From Bacillota bacterium (GTDB lineage: Bacteria; Bacillota; Clostridia; Acetivibrionales; DTU013): a stretch of 29,243 bases of DNA. The notes below the pieces were generated by a model that saw nothing but the letters and a program-made list of their open reading frames with translations, was not told the origin of the DNA and made no database searches. Location of the stretch: positions 1 to 29,243 of the forward strand of contig JAEYRV010000018.1 in assembly GCA_023435305.1 (NCBI GenBank). The letters are read 5' to 3'. The position numbers were made by a program, and so were the translations under genes. This document shows, one piece after another, positions 22,613-29,119 of this stretch (position 1 is its first letter; each line of letters opens with the position of its first letter).

Positions 22613-23860
22613 TCATTCCTCTGTTTCTGTTTCCTGTTCTTCGGTACTATTTCCTGCCCTCCGGTCCTCTGTTCCCGACCTCCGGTCTTCTGTTCCTGTT
22701 CTTCGTTCCTCTGTTCCCGACCTTCGGTCTTCTGCTCCTGTCCTCCGGTCCTCTGTTTCTTGTACTCCGGTACTGTTTTCTGTCCTTCGGTCCTCTATTC
22801 CCGACCTCCGGTCCTCTGTCCCTGTCCTTCGGTCCTCTGTTCCCGACCTCCGGTCCACTTTTCCTGTCCTCCGGTCCTCTGTTCCATCCTTCTGCTCCGG
22901 GATCTCACCTTCGGAAGCAGGCTTGTCGCTGCCGGAGCCTGCTCTATCAGCTTTATGATTCTCTCTGCTGTTGTTTTTCAGGTAGTACTGCTCAACCAAT
23001 ATCCCTAAGCCAATGGAATATATGAAAATATCCATGATTCCGATGATTATTGCGCTCAGCAAAATGCTCTGCTGAGGTATCAGGAATATGATTATCAGCT
23101 TGACCAGGGTCACAGTCACAAGCCCTGTTATAAACTCAGTAAAAATACTGTTCTTGGGGCTGAAGGACTTTAATATCTTCCGTCCAAGATACATAAACGC
23201 CGGTATTGAACTCAGCAGCAGCAGTATAATATAGAACAGCGGCGCAATAAGGGTCATCAGCAAAAGAAGCAGCAATGCGCTGGCTCCTGTGAATGCAAGT
23301 ATGCCTAGTATGAATTTCCTGCTGAAATTTCTGTCCAGTCTTTTTGCTATACTGTTATACTTTTTGCGCGATATGAGCAGCGCAAGCATTCCGGTAATAA
23401 GCACTGCCAGCGTGAACAGGAGCACCGTGATGAGCCTCAGATACGATAGCGCCCCTATATCAAGGTTCATTGATTCTCCAAGTACCCTGACCTCCTGCCC
23501 GCCGATTAAGGCACTGTCCGCTTTTGTCAGCGAGCCGATGGTGATGACATCGCCCATTACCTGCGCATTATCCTGCAGTACAGTGTTTCCAAAGAGTGAC
23601 ACTACCTGTCCCGATACTTCTGAATTGATATAAGCGTCTCCGAATACTGTGATGACATGTCCCCCGACCCGGCTGTTGACTGTGACATCGCCAAGCACAA
23701 GCACCGCATTGCCCTGGATGGGCTCGGAGATAACAGCGTTCTCAAGTATTCGTATCTTGTCACCGCTTTCCGAACGGACATAAATACCCTCGGCGGCAAC
23801 AGCCACGGACAATATCATTATGATCATGCATGCGGTAAGGAGAGCCGCCAGTTTTTTCAT
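22613..23860 (-). CDS. Membrane protein with outside bactofilin-like domain and heptad-repeat tail
   Basis: 415 residues. A signal-type segment (5-23) is followed by a beta-repeat region at about 26-130, where short strands recur (AVLVLGDVTVNS, HVITVFGDAYINS, QVVSLFGNTVL) as in polymer-forming bactofilins, here placed outside the cell. About five membrane segments follow (near 140-162, 183-203, 205-225, 243-262, 267-292), which would put the C-terminus in the cytoplasm. The tail from about 324 to 415 is a charged repeat of [ST]GTEDRR units. The gene is third in an operon with an ECF sigma and an anti-sigma factor, each overlapping by 4 bases, so it is probably a sensor or effector of that system. 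No established function is known to me. Confidence 0.85.
   Translation of the reverse strand: MKKLAALLTACMIIMILSVAVAAEGIYVRSESGDKIRILENAVISEPIQGNAVLVLGDVTVNSRVGGHVITVFGDAYINSEVSGQVVSLFGNTVLQDNAQVMGDVITIGSLTKADSALIGGQEVRVLGESMNLDIGALSYLRLITVLLFTLAVLITGMLALLISRKKYNSIAKRLDRNFSRKFILGILAFTGASALLLLLLMTLIAPLFYIILLLLSSIPAFMYLGRKILKSFSPKNSIFTEFITGLVTVTLVKLIIIFLIPQQSILLSAIIIGIMDIFIYSIGLGILVEQYYLKNNSRENHKADRAGSGSDKPASEGEIPEQKDGTEDRRTGKVDRRSGTEDRRTGTEDRRSGIEDRRTENSTGVQETEDRRTGAEDRRSGTEERRTGTEDRRSGTEDRRAGNSTEEQETETEE
22616..22891 (-). repeat. Nested 21-base tandem repeat encoding the charged tail
   Basis: The DNA repeats every 21 bases and encodes heptads of the type GTEDRR[ST]. Ten Arg-Arg units are arranged as two blocks of five, each block closed by an Asn-Ser-Thr linker (TENSTGVQE and AGNSTEEQE). 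The outer period is about 43-45 residues. Because unit length is a multiple of three, copy-number change keeps the frame. The opposite strand shows long open frames rich in Pro, Ser and Cys that are only artefacts of this repeat. Confidence 0.9.
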
Positions 23861-24435
23861 TCAGCTTCCCCCCCGCCATGTGTACCGACATAATTAAGGA
23901 GCTTCTGTATGCCAAACAGCATGGCCAGCAGTGTGATGAAAACATAGTAGTATGATTTGACTATAGAGAATGCAACTTCTATTACTGCAAGCAGAGCGCT
24001 TCCAAGCAATCCGAACAGATCGCCGACTACTCCGATCACCGCTTCGGTGGCGCTGGAGAAGGAGTTGAAATATTCGCCCAGCTTCTCAAACGCGCTGAAT
24101 ACGCTGACCTGCTTCAAATCTGCCACAAAGACCAGCAAAAGCACAATGGACAATATCATCGCTCCATTGTACAGCCAAACTATATTTCTTGCATTCTTTT
24201 CCTTGCGCTCTTTCTCTATTATCGCTACTTTATCCATTACTCTGGCTTCAAAATCAGCCGGAGGTTCAATTTCTTCCTTAGTATCAAGTGTTGTGAAGAT
24301 GGCTTTCATGCAATTGAACTCTGCATTGCATTCACTGCATTTTTCCAAATGCTCTCTGAACTGTATGCTCTCTTCTTCGCCCAATTCGCCGTCGAAATGC
24401 TTCATTATATATTCTTTTGATGTATCACAGTTCAT
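23857..24435 (-). CDS. Zinc-finger anti-sigma factor with membrane segments
   Basis: 192 residues. The N-terminal zf-HC2 (ZAS) domain has Cys3, His29, Cys33 and Cys36 (HLEKCSEC, the HxxxCxxC motif), which binds the partner ECF sigma factor. A charged linker rich in Glu and Lys follows, then a membrane segment near 85-107 and hydrophobic stretches near 130-155 and 162-182. The start overlaps the sigma stop (ATGA) and its own stop overlaps the next start in the same way, so translation of all three is coupled. It should hold the sigma factor at the membrane until a signal releases it. Confidence 0.92.
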   Translation of the reverse strand: MNCDTSKEYIMKHFDGELGEEESIQFREHLEKCSECNAEFNCMKAIFTTLDTKEEIEPPADFEARVMDKVAIIEKERKEKNARNIVWLYNGAMILSIVLLLVFVADLKQVSVFSAFEKLGEYFNSFSSATEAVIGVVGDLFGLLGSALLAVIEVAFSIVKSYYYVFITLLAMLFGIQKLLNYVGTHGGGEAE

Positions 24436-24986
24436 AGCGCCTCCTCCTTTCTATCAGGCATCAGTGCCTCTCTAAGCATCAGCCTGGCCCGGTAAAGCCT
24501 GTTTTTGATTATCGTCATCGGTTCTCCGAGAACCTTGGTCATTTCTTCATAAGATAATCCATTTTGATGGAACAATATTATCGGTGTCCTGTATTTTTCG
24601 GGCAATGACTGTATGGCCTCTCGTATCCGTTCGGAACGTTCCTTCTGCAGATAGCTGGCCTCAGGTGTGTCAACGCCGTCCGAAAAATCCTCGATCGCCT
24701 CAATGGGCTCTGAATTGACCTTCTTCTTACGATGGATGTCAAGGCAGAGATTCGTCGCTATGCGCACAGCCCAGGTGGAAAATTTGTACTCAGGATTGTA
24801 TCGGTCAAGTGCCTTGTAGATCCTGATGAAGACCTCCTGGGAGATGTCGCTGATCTCCTCCTTGTCATTTATCATATTATATACGACGCTGAATATCAAC
24901 TTTTTATATCGTGTCACTAATTCCTCAAAATACTCCTGCTGCCCTGCCAGACACCTTTGTATCAAATCATAGTCGGTCAGCTCCAA
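24432..24986 (-). CDS. ECF-type RNA polymerase sigma factor
   Basis: 184 residues with region 2 (about 20-90: EELVTRYKKLIFSVVYNM, then DISQEVFIRIYKAL and FSTWAVRIATNLCLD) and region 4 (about 125-180: IQSLPEKYRTPIILFHQNGLSYEEM, then IKNRLYRARLMLRE), and no region 3, as usual for the SigW/RpoE group. The start is TTG at 24986, with AGGTGGTGA a few bases upstream. It is first in the operon with its anti-sigma factor. Its promoter looks like sigma-A; a self-recognised ECF promoter (AAC in -35, CGT in -10) was not evident. Confidence 0.94.
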   Translation of the reverse strand: MELTDYDLIQRCLAGQQEYFEELVTRYKKLIFSVVYNMINDKEEISDISQEVFIRIYKALDRYNPEYKFSTWAVRIATNLCLDIHRKKKVNSEPIEAIEDFSDGVDTPEASYLQKERSERIREAIQSLPEKYRTPIILFHQNGLSYEEMTKVLGEPMTIIKNRLYRARLMLREALMPDRKEEAL

Positions 24987-25014
24987 ACGGTTCTCACCAC
25001 CTTGCCTATATATG

Positions 25015-25043
25015 ATTATACGACAAAGCGGCTACCATGTCTT
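25015..25043 (-). promoter_or_regulatory. Promoter of the ECF sigma operon
   Basis: On the minus strand AAGACA (25038-25043), a 17-base spacer and TATAAT (25015-25020), about 30 bases before the TTG start. The -35 overlaps the region used by the divergent DUF192 promoter. Confidence 0.55.
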
Positions 25044-25061
25044 ATGTATATTGAAATTATT

Positions 25062-25070
25062 TGATATAAT
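25062..25070 (+). promoter_or_regulatory. Extended -10 promoter of the DUF192 gene
   Basis: TGA followed by TATAAT (25065-25070). The -35 (TTATGT, 25042-25047) is weak, which is common when an extended -10 is present. Confidence 0.5.
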
Positions 25071-25085
25071 GTTCATCAGGGGACT

Positions 25086-25139
25086 AAAAAAGAGGACACT
25101 CCGCTGCAGGCAATATTGCTTCGCGGTCGAGGAATGTCC
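25086..25139. terminator. Hairpin: minus-strand terminator or DUF192 leader structure
   Basis: GGACACTCC (25094-25102) pairs with GGAATGTCC (25131-25139): nine pairs including one wobble when read on the minus strand, one mismatch on the plus strand. CCGC/GCGG and the self-pairing GCAATATTGC lie inside. On the minus strand TCTTTTTT follows at once, as in a terminator. It could end the rimI operon, for which no other terminator was found, after running antisense across the DUF192 gene. Confidence 0.5.
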
Positions 25140-25168
25140 CGTTATGATGCCTCCCCTTGCCTATTGCT

Positions 25169-25516
25169 ATGATTATAAGAAATGTTACCCGAAAAACAAT
25201 ACTGACAAACAAATGTGAATCAGCTGAAACCTTCTTTTCACGTTTCAAAGGACTGCAGCTGAGAAAAGAGCTGCCCGCAGGCGCCGGTCTGCTGATCACG
25301 CCCTGCAATTCGATCCATATGTTTTTTATGAGATTTGCAATTGATGCCGTCTTTATTGATTCAAACAATACGATTGTATATATAGAACATGATATCAAAC
25401 CCTGGCGGATCTCGAAGATTGTAAAAAACGCGCACAGCGTGCTCGAGCTTCCGTCCGGTACCGCTTGTGCTACAGGCTCCGCGCCAGGGGACCTTCTTGA
25501 AATATCAGCTGATTAG
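25169..25516 (+). CDS. DUF192 family protein
   Basis: 115 residues from the ATG at 25169; a TTG at 25157 would add four residues, and neither start has a clear ribosome site. The DUF192 core is complete: LTNKCESAETFFSRFKGLQLR, then GAGLLITPCNSIHMFFMRFAID, AVFIDSNNTIVYIEHDIKPWR, and a closing ELPSGTA. Members are small barrel-like proteins, often secreted, of unknown biochemical function; this one has no signal peptide. It is divergent from the ECF sigma gene and convergent with the rimI operon. Confidence 0.85.
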   Translation: MIIRNVTRKTILTNKCESAETFFSRFKGLQLRKELPAGAGLLITPCNSIHMFFMRFAIDAVFIDSNNTIVYIEHDIKPWRISKIVKNAHSVLELPSGTACATGSAPGDLLEISAD

Positions 25517-25540
25517 CTGATCTACCCGCCGGTATAGAAT

Positions 25541-25684
25541 CCGGTCCATCTCACTCCGGCTGCTTCCAGCTGTTTATGGCGCCGTCCACTCAATCCGTCC
25601 ACTCAATCCGTCCGCTCAATCCATCCGCTTCCACCTGTTATGTTGCCGTCTACTCAATCCATACGCTTCCACATGATTATCGCG
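25541..25684. repeat. Decayed tandem duplication of the rimI 3' end with a 13-base repeat
   Basis: The unit CCGTCCACTCAAT is repeated twice exactly and once with one change (25582-25620). Around it, a larger unit containing CTCAATCC, GCTTCCAC and a TTAT-type word appears in three imperfect copies, near 25541-25581, 25582-25645 and 25646-25684. The last copy is the end of rimI itself, including its stop codon. The stretch holds no gene. Confidence 0.6.
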
Positions 25685-26106
25685 TCTTCATTGTTGTCCG
25701 CATAATACCTCTTACGTGTCCCGCCATCGCTGAACCCATATTTACGATATAGGCCCTGTGCGCTGTAATTACTCTTTCTGACCTCCAGCGTCAGCGCTAT
25801 AATTCCGCGCTTTTGAGCTTCCTCCAGCAGTGCTTCCATAAGCATACTGCCCAGGCCGCTTTGCCTGAACTCAGGATGGACAGCTATGTTTGTTATATGT
25901 CCCTCGTCCAGCACCTGCCACATTCCGGCATATCCAACTGCCTTTTCGCCAGTCACAGCACAGTAATATATTGCAGTCTGGTTATTCACGAATTCATCTG
26001 TAATGGACTGTTTGGACCATGGTATCTTGAAGCTAAGCTTTTCAACTTCGAATATGTCTTCAATATGTTCTTGACCTGCTTTGACTATCCTAATATTATT
26101 TAACAT
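25654..26106 (-). CDS. rimI: Ribosomal-protein-alanine N-acetyltransferase RimI type
   Basis: A GNAT acetyltransferase of 150 residues. The acetyl-CoA loop is seen in HPEFRQSGLGSMLMEALL (R-x-x-G-x-G/A pattern as RQSGLG), after GHITNIAV, with the C-terminal LEVRKSNYSAQGLYRKYGF typical of RimI. In E. coli RimI acetylates the N-terminus of ribosomal protein bS18. The ATG at 26106 is chosen because GGAGG lies before it inside the tsaB end; longer frames reach 26130. It is 4 bases after tsaB, the normal Firmicute grouping. Its last codons take part in the tandem duplication downstream. Confidence 0.9.
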   Translation of the reverse strand: MLNNIRIVKAGQEHIEDIFEVEKLSFKIPWSKQSITDEFVNNQTAIYYCAVTGEKAVGYAGMWQVLDEGHITNIAVHPEFRQSGLGSMLMEALLEEAQKRGIIALTLEVRKSNYSAQGLYRKYGFSDGGTRKRYYADNNEDAIIMWKRMD

Positions 26107-26110
26107 ACCG

Positions 26111-26848
26111 TCAGGCATCCTCCGGGCCATTGGCTGTCAGTATCTGCTTTTTAGCATACTCTCTTTCCGCCTGTGACGGCCGCAGGTAAAATGGCATCAG
26201 TTCCGTCTGATCAATGCTCTCTCCTCCTGCATGACGCGAAAGAGCAAGCTGCGCGGCAGATGCCGCCATTTGCTGCAATGCGAAATCAGGCATGAAATAA
26301 CAACGATCCTTCATCTCTATTTTGAAAAAATCTCTGTGGAGCAGCACTCCGTCGCCGGTGAAAAGCACCTTGGAATCTTTATAATTTTCTTCAAGCTGTC
26401 CGGCCAACTCTGACACATGGAGTCCCATATAACCCGAAAGATTTCTCATAATGCCGTTCTGCGGCTTGTAAATGGCCGTATAGACCTGATTGTTCCTGGC
26501 ATCCATGATCGGGCACACGACGGTGTTTTCCGAAGCTGCAGCGGCATTTGCCAGCGCATCAAGGGATGTCACTCCTGCAACAGGCTTTTTCTGCGCATAT
26601 GCCAGTGCTTTTATTGTTGTTACACCGATCCTCAGGCCAGTAAATGAACCCGGGCCTGTCACGGCCGCATAGACATCTATATCCGCAGGTGTGAGCCTGA
26701 GGCTGTCCAGCAGCTCCTTGAGCATTGGGACAAGCTTTTGCGAATGGGTTTTCATATCCTTCAGCAAGAATTCAGCCAACAGCCCTTTTTCATCAACCAC
26801 AGCTATTCCCGCCGTGGCGGTGGAGGTATCAACCGCGAGTGCTTTCAT
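26111..26848 (-). CDS. tsaB: tRNA threonylcarbamoyladenosine biosynthesis protein TsaB
   Basis: A 245-residue ASKHA-fold partner of TsaD. The N-terminus MKALAVDTSTATAGIAVV is the conserved phosphate-1-type strand, and VTGPGSFTGLRIGV near residue 65 is the family signature. It does not itself catalyse transfer but forms the scaffold of the TsaBDE complex. The ATG at 26848 follows AAGGGAGA by about 7 bases and overlaps the tsaE end by 20 bases; a longer frame to 26875 would overlap more. It lies between tsaE and rimI. Confidence 0.94.
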   Translation of the reverse strand: MKALAVDTSTATAGIAVVDEKGLLAEFLLKDMKTHSQKLVPMLKELLDSLRLTPADIDVYAAVTGPGSFTGLRIGVTTIKALAYAQKKPVAGVTSLDALANAAAASENTVVCPIMDARNNQVYTAIYKPQNGIMRNLSGYMGLHVSELAGQLEENYKDSKVLFTGDGVLLHRDFFKIEMKDRCYFMPDFALQQMAASAAQLALSRHAGGESIDQTELMPFYLRPSQAEREYAKKQILTANGPEDA

Positions 26849-27308
26849 CGGCCAGTCTCCCTTCATATCCTGCATATCTGCTGCCTATAAAATTAATCGT
26901 TATCAGCCTGCTGTCCATATTGTTGAGATCATCCTTCTCTATACCAATTTCGATCCTGTCGTCAGGGAGTATTTCCCTTATGATATCGGCCCATTCAATG
27001 ACTGTGACACCATCGCCGCTTATATACTCATCATAGCCGGTGTCGAACATTTCTCCCGGGTCGCCTATCCTGTAAACATCGAAATGATACAGAGGGAGCC
27101 TTCCCTCATATTCATTGACAATTGTGAAAGTGGGACTCGTGATATAACCGCTGACTCCAAGTCCAGCGGCAATTCCTCCTGTGAGGGCGGTTTTACCGGT
27201 TCCCAGACCGCCTGCCAGGCATACATTGTCACCCTTTTGCAATATCTTCCCCAACTTTTTGCCAAGCTCCACAGTCTCGCTGACAGAGCCTGCATGATAT
27301 TTCATCAT
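26829..27308 (-). CDS. tsaE: tRNA threonylcarbamoyladenosine biosynthesis ATPase TsaE
   Basis: A 159-residue P-loop ATPase that powers the TsaB-TsaD complex in t6A synthesis. Walker A is GGLGTGKTAL near 33-42, followed by SPTFTIVNEY, YHFDVYRI and VIEWAD, all family hallmarks. The first Met codon overlaps the stop of the amidohydrolase gene (ATGA), and a second Met follows directly. The C-terminal 20 residues are variable. Confidence 0.95.
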   Translation of the reverse strand: MMKYHAGSVSETVELGKKLGKILQKGDNVCLAGGLGTGKTALTGGIAAGLGVSGYITSPTFTIVNEYEGRLPLYHFDVYRIGDPGEMFDTGYDEYISGDGVTVIEWADIIREILPDDRIEIGIEKDDLNNMDSRLITINFIGSRYAGYEGRLADESTRG

Positions 27309-28483
27309 ACGCGTACGACCACCTGACCGCTAATAATCGTGTATAAAACCTTTGACCTCAACTCCAGCGGATGCCCGTCCATAATTACTATATCGGCATC
27401 CTTTCCGACAGCAAGACTTCCTACTCTGTCATCTATGCCGGTGATCTCGGCAGCGTTAATGGTTATAGCCTTGAGCGCTTCAGTTTCGTCCATACCCTCC
27501 TTGACAGCGACAGCAGCACAAAGAGGCAGATACTGGACCGGAGTACAGGGATGATCTGTCATGATCGCTATTTTAAGTCCGGCCTTTGATAATATGCCAG
27601 GTCCTTTCACACTCTGATTTCTTAATTCAATTTTCGACCGGTCAGTCAAAAAAGGACCGGTAATGACATTCACATTTTCTTCACGCAATATTTCTGTGAT
27701 CAGATGACCTTCGGTACAATGCTCTATTGTTATCCTGAGGCCAAACTCCTTTGCGATCCTCAATGCCGTAAGTATATCGTCGGCTCTGTGTGCGTGCGCC
27801 TTCAGAGGGATCTCCCCGTTGAGCACCTTCAGCAGTGCCTCCATCTTCATATCATAATCCGGCTTGTCGAAATTTTCACTGTCCCGCTCATGGTCATCCA
27901 GCATCTTTTTATATTCGACTGCCTTCATCAAATTCTCCCTCAGCAGCGCTGCCGTAGCCATCCTGGTCATCGGAGTCTGCCTCTTTTCATGGTACACCGT
28001 TTTGGGATTCTCTCCAAAAGCGACCTTCATGGCCACCGGCTCCCTTAAGACCATGTCCTCGACTCTGCGGCCATATGTCTTCAGGGCCGCAAACTGCCCG
28101 CCTATGACATTTGCGCTGCCGGGTCCGGTCACAACTGTAGTCACTCCGCTCTCCCTTGCCTCGACAAATGCCCTGTCCGCATGATAGATCGCATCTATCG
28201 CCCGCAGGTGTGGCGTGATCGGGTCTGTCATTTCATTCCCATCATCGCCTTCAAAGCCAACGGCATCTTCCCAAATACCTATATGGCAATGTGCATCCAC
28301 AAACCCCGGCAAAACATAGGAGCCTTTGGCATCTATGACTTCCGAGCTTGCTGCCTCCAGCCTCGCCAGCTCCGCAGCATCATCGCCCAGCGCTGTTATT
28401 TTCTCCCCATCCGCCGCTATGTATCCGTTATTATAGTCAACCCCTGCCATAGTAAGCAGCTTCGCATTTTTAATCAGTAACAT
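27305..28483 (-). CDS. Amidohydrolase (imidazolonepropionase-like)
   Basis: A cytoplasmic metal-dependent hydrolase of 392 residues from the HutI/prolidase-like part of the amidohydrolase superfamily. His65 and His67 (VDAHCHIG) are the first metal ligands; later ones are in KAHAHRADD, IEHCTEGH and the catalytic Asp in IMTDHP. The C-terminal strand (AVGKDADIVIMDGHPLE) is typical. AGGAGG precedes the ATG by 7 bases. The substrate is unknown; related proteins cleave cyclic amides, dipeptides or cyclic ureas. It heads the operon and its stop overlaps the tsaE start. Confidence 0.9.
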   Translation of the reverse strand: MLLIKNAKLLTMAGVDYNNGYIAADGEKITALGDDAAELARLEAASSEVIDAKGSYVLPGFVDAHCHIGIWEDAVGFEGDDGNEMTDPITPHLRAIDAIYHADRAFVEARESGVTTVVTGPGSANVIGGQFAALKTYGRRVEDMVLREPVAMKVAFGENPKTVYHEKRQTPMTRMATAALLRENLMKAVEYKKMLDDHERDSENFDKPDYDMKMEALLKVLNGEIPLKAHAHRADDILTALRIAKEFGLRITIEHCTEGHLITEILREENVNVITGPFLTDRSKIELRNQSVKGPGILSKAGLKIAIMTDHPCTPVQYLPLCAAVAVKEGMDETEALKAITINAAEITGIDDRVGSLAVGKDADIVIMDGHPLELRSKVLYTIISGQVVVRV

Positions 28484-28516
28484 CTTTGACCTCCTATAAT
28501 AAAAGCAACCTCTTTC

Positions 28517-28545
28517 ATTGTAGTCGAGCTGCGGCTTCCTTTCAA
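28517..28545 (-). promoter_or_regulatory. Promoter of the amidohydrolase-tsaE-tsaB-rimI operon
   Basis: On the minus strand TTGAAA (28540-28545), a 17-base spacer and TACAAT (28517-28522), about 35 bases before the amidohydrolase ATG. Confidence 0.7.
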
Positions 28546-28554
28546 GTAGCTAAT

Positions 28555-28624
28555 GGGGGTCAGGCTTGAAAAATTCCTTTATTATCGCTGTCAATAATAA
28601 AGGAATTATTCAAGCCTGACCCCC
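28555..28624. repeat. Long inverted repeat with 30-base arms (REP/MITE-like)
   Basis: The arm 28555-28584 starts GGGGGTCAGGCTTGAA and the arm 28595-28624 ends TTCAAGCCTGACCCCC; 29 of 30 positions pair, with a 10-base loop. It lies about 10 bases upstream of the -35 of the amidohydrolase promoter and covers the end of the neighbouring gene remnant. A further GGGGTCTGA-like word (minus strand) follows next to the right arm. The shape fits a repetitive extragenic palindrome or a miniature element. Confidence 0.8.
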
Positions 28625-29051
28625 AAATTTCAGACCCCCACGCGTCAGCTTTGGTAACACTGTCAGTATGCACATAGATATCCATGTAACACACACCATC
28701 TTTTTCATATTCGTGTTCAAAGCAACAGATGATATCATCAGATAGTTTTTCCTTAAAATTATTAGCCTGTAGGAATTCCATAATGCACTTATATCCATTT
28801 GGTATTCTCTCAAAAGGTTGGACAAATGGCTCGGTTATAGTAATAACTGCATACTCAGCCTCCTTGATCTCAGCGTATTCCACACCTGGACAGTTTGTCT
28901 GAAAATCTTTCGGAAGTACATAAGCAGCAACATACCCGCGAAGCCCGAATCTGGTCTGTAACTCCTGCGAAGCAAATGGAAAATCCCATCCGATCAGTTT
29001 TGCATTTGGGTCTGATACAATCAACCCACTCGTCTTTCCCCAACTTCTCAT
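28560..29051 (-). CDS. GyrI-like / AraC effector-binding domain protein, probably damaged at both ends
   Basis: 163 residues as the open frame stands. Residues about 15-138 resemble the GyrI-like small-molecule binding domain found in AraC and MerR regulators (GYVAAYVLPKDF, then EYAVITITEPF, then YMDIYVHTDSV). No DNA-binding domain is present. No convincing ribosome site precedes the ATG at 29051, and the 3' end of a group II intron lies only 68 bases upstream. The last 25 residues or so are encoded by the inverted repeat, so the original stop is lost. It is either a stand-alone effector-binding protein with an altered tail or a remnant of a larger regulator. Confidence 0.5.
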   Translation of the reverse strand: MRSWGKTSGLIVSDPNAKLIGWDFPFASQELQTRFGLRGYVAAYVLPKDFQTNCPGVEYAEIKEAEYAVITITEPFVQPFERIPNGYKCIMEFLQANNFKEKLSDDIICCFEHEYEKDGVCYMDIYVHTDSVTKADAWGSEIWGSGLNNSFIIDSDNKGIFQA

Positions 29052-29119
29052 AGTAATTGCATATTAACTTTACCAACAACTTTCTCTTCCCACTACTGCC
29101 CATCATGATGCGACAAACA

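Noticed and set aside
22616..22891. CRISPR array
   Set aside because: There are no unique spacers; the period is 21 bases throughout and the stretch is in-frame coding sequence.
22484..23008. Plus-strand frames full of Pro, Ser, Val and Cys opposite the bactofilin-like gene
   Set aside because: They are created by the 21-base repeat, which is open in several frames. The minus-strand frame has a ribosome context, operon overlaps, a signal segment and membrane segments.
25079..25143. Known riboswitch before the DUF192 gene
   Set aside because: The hairpin does not match any class I can recognise and fits a minus-strand terminator better.
25582..25620. CRISPR or integrase attachment repeats
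   Set aside because: Only three 13-base units with no spacers, and they derive from the rimI 3' end.
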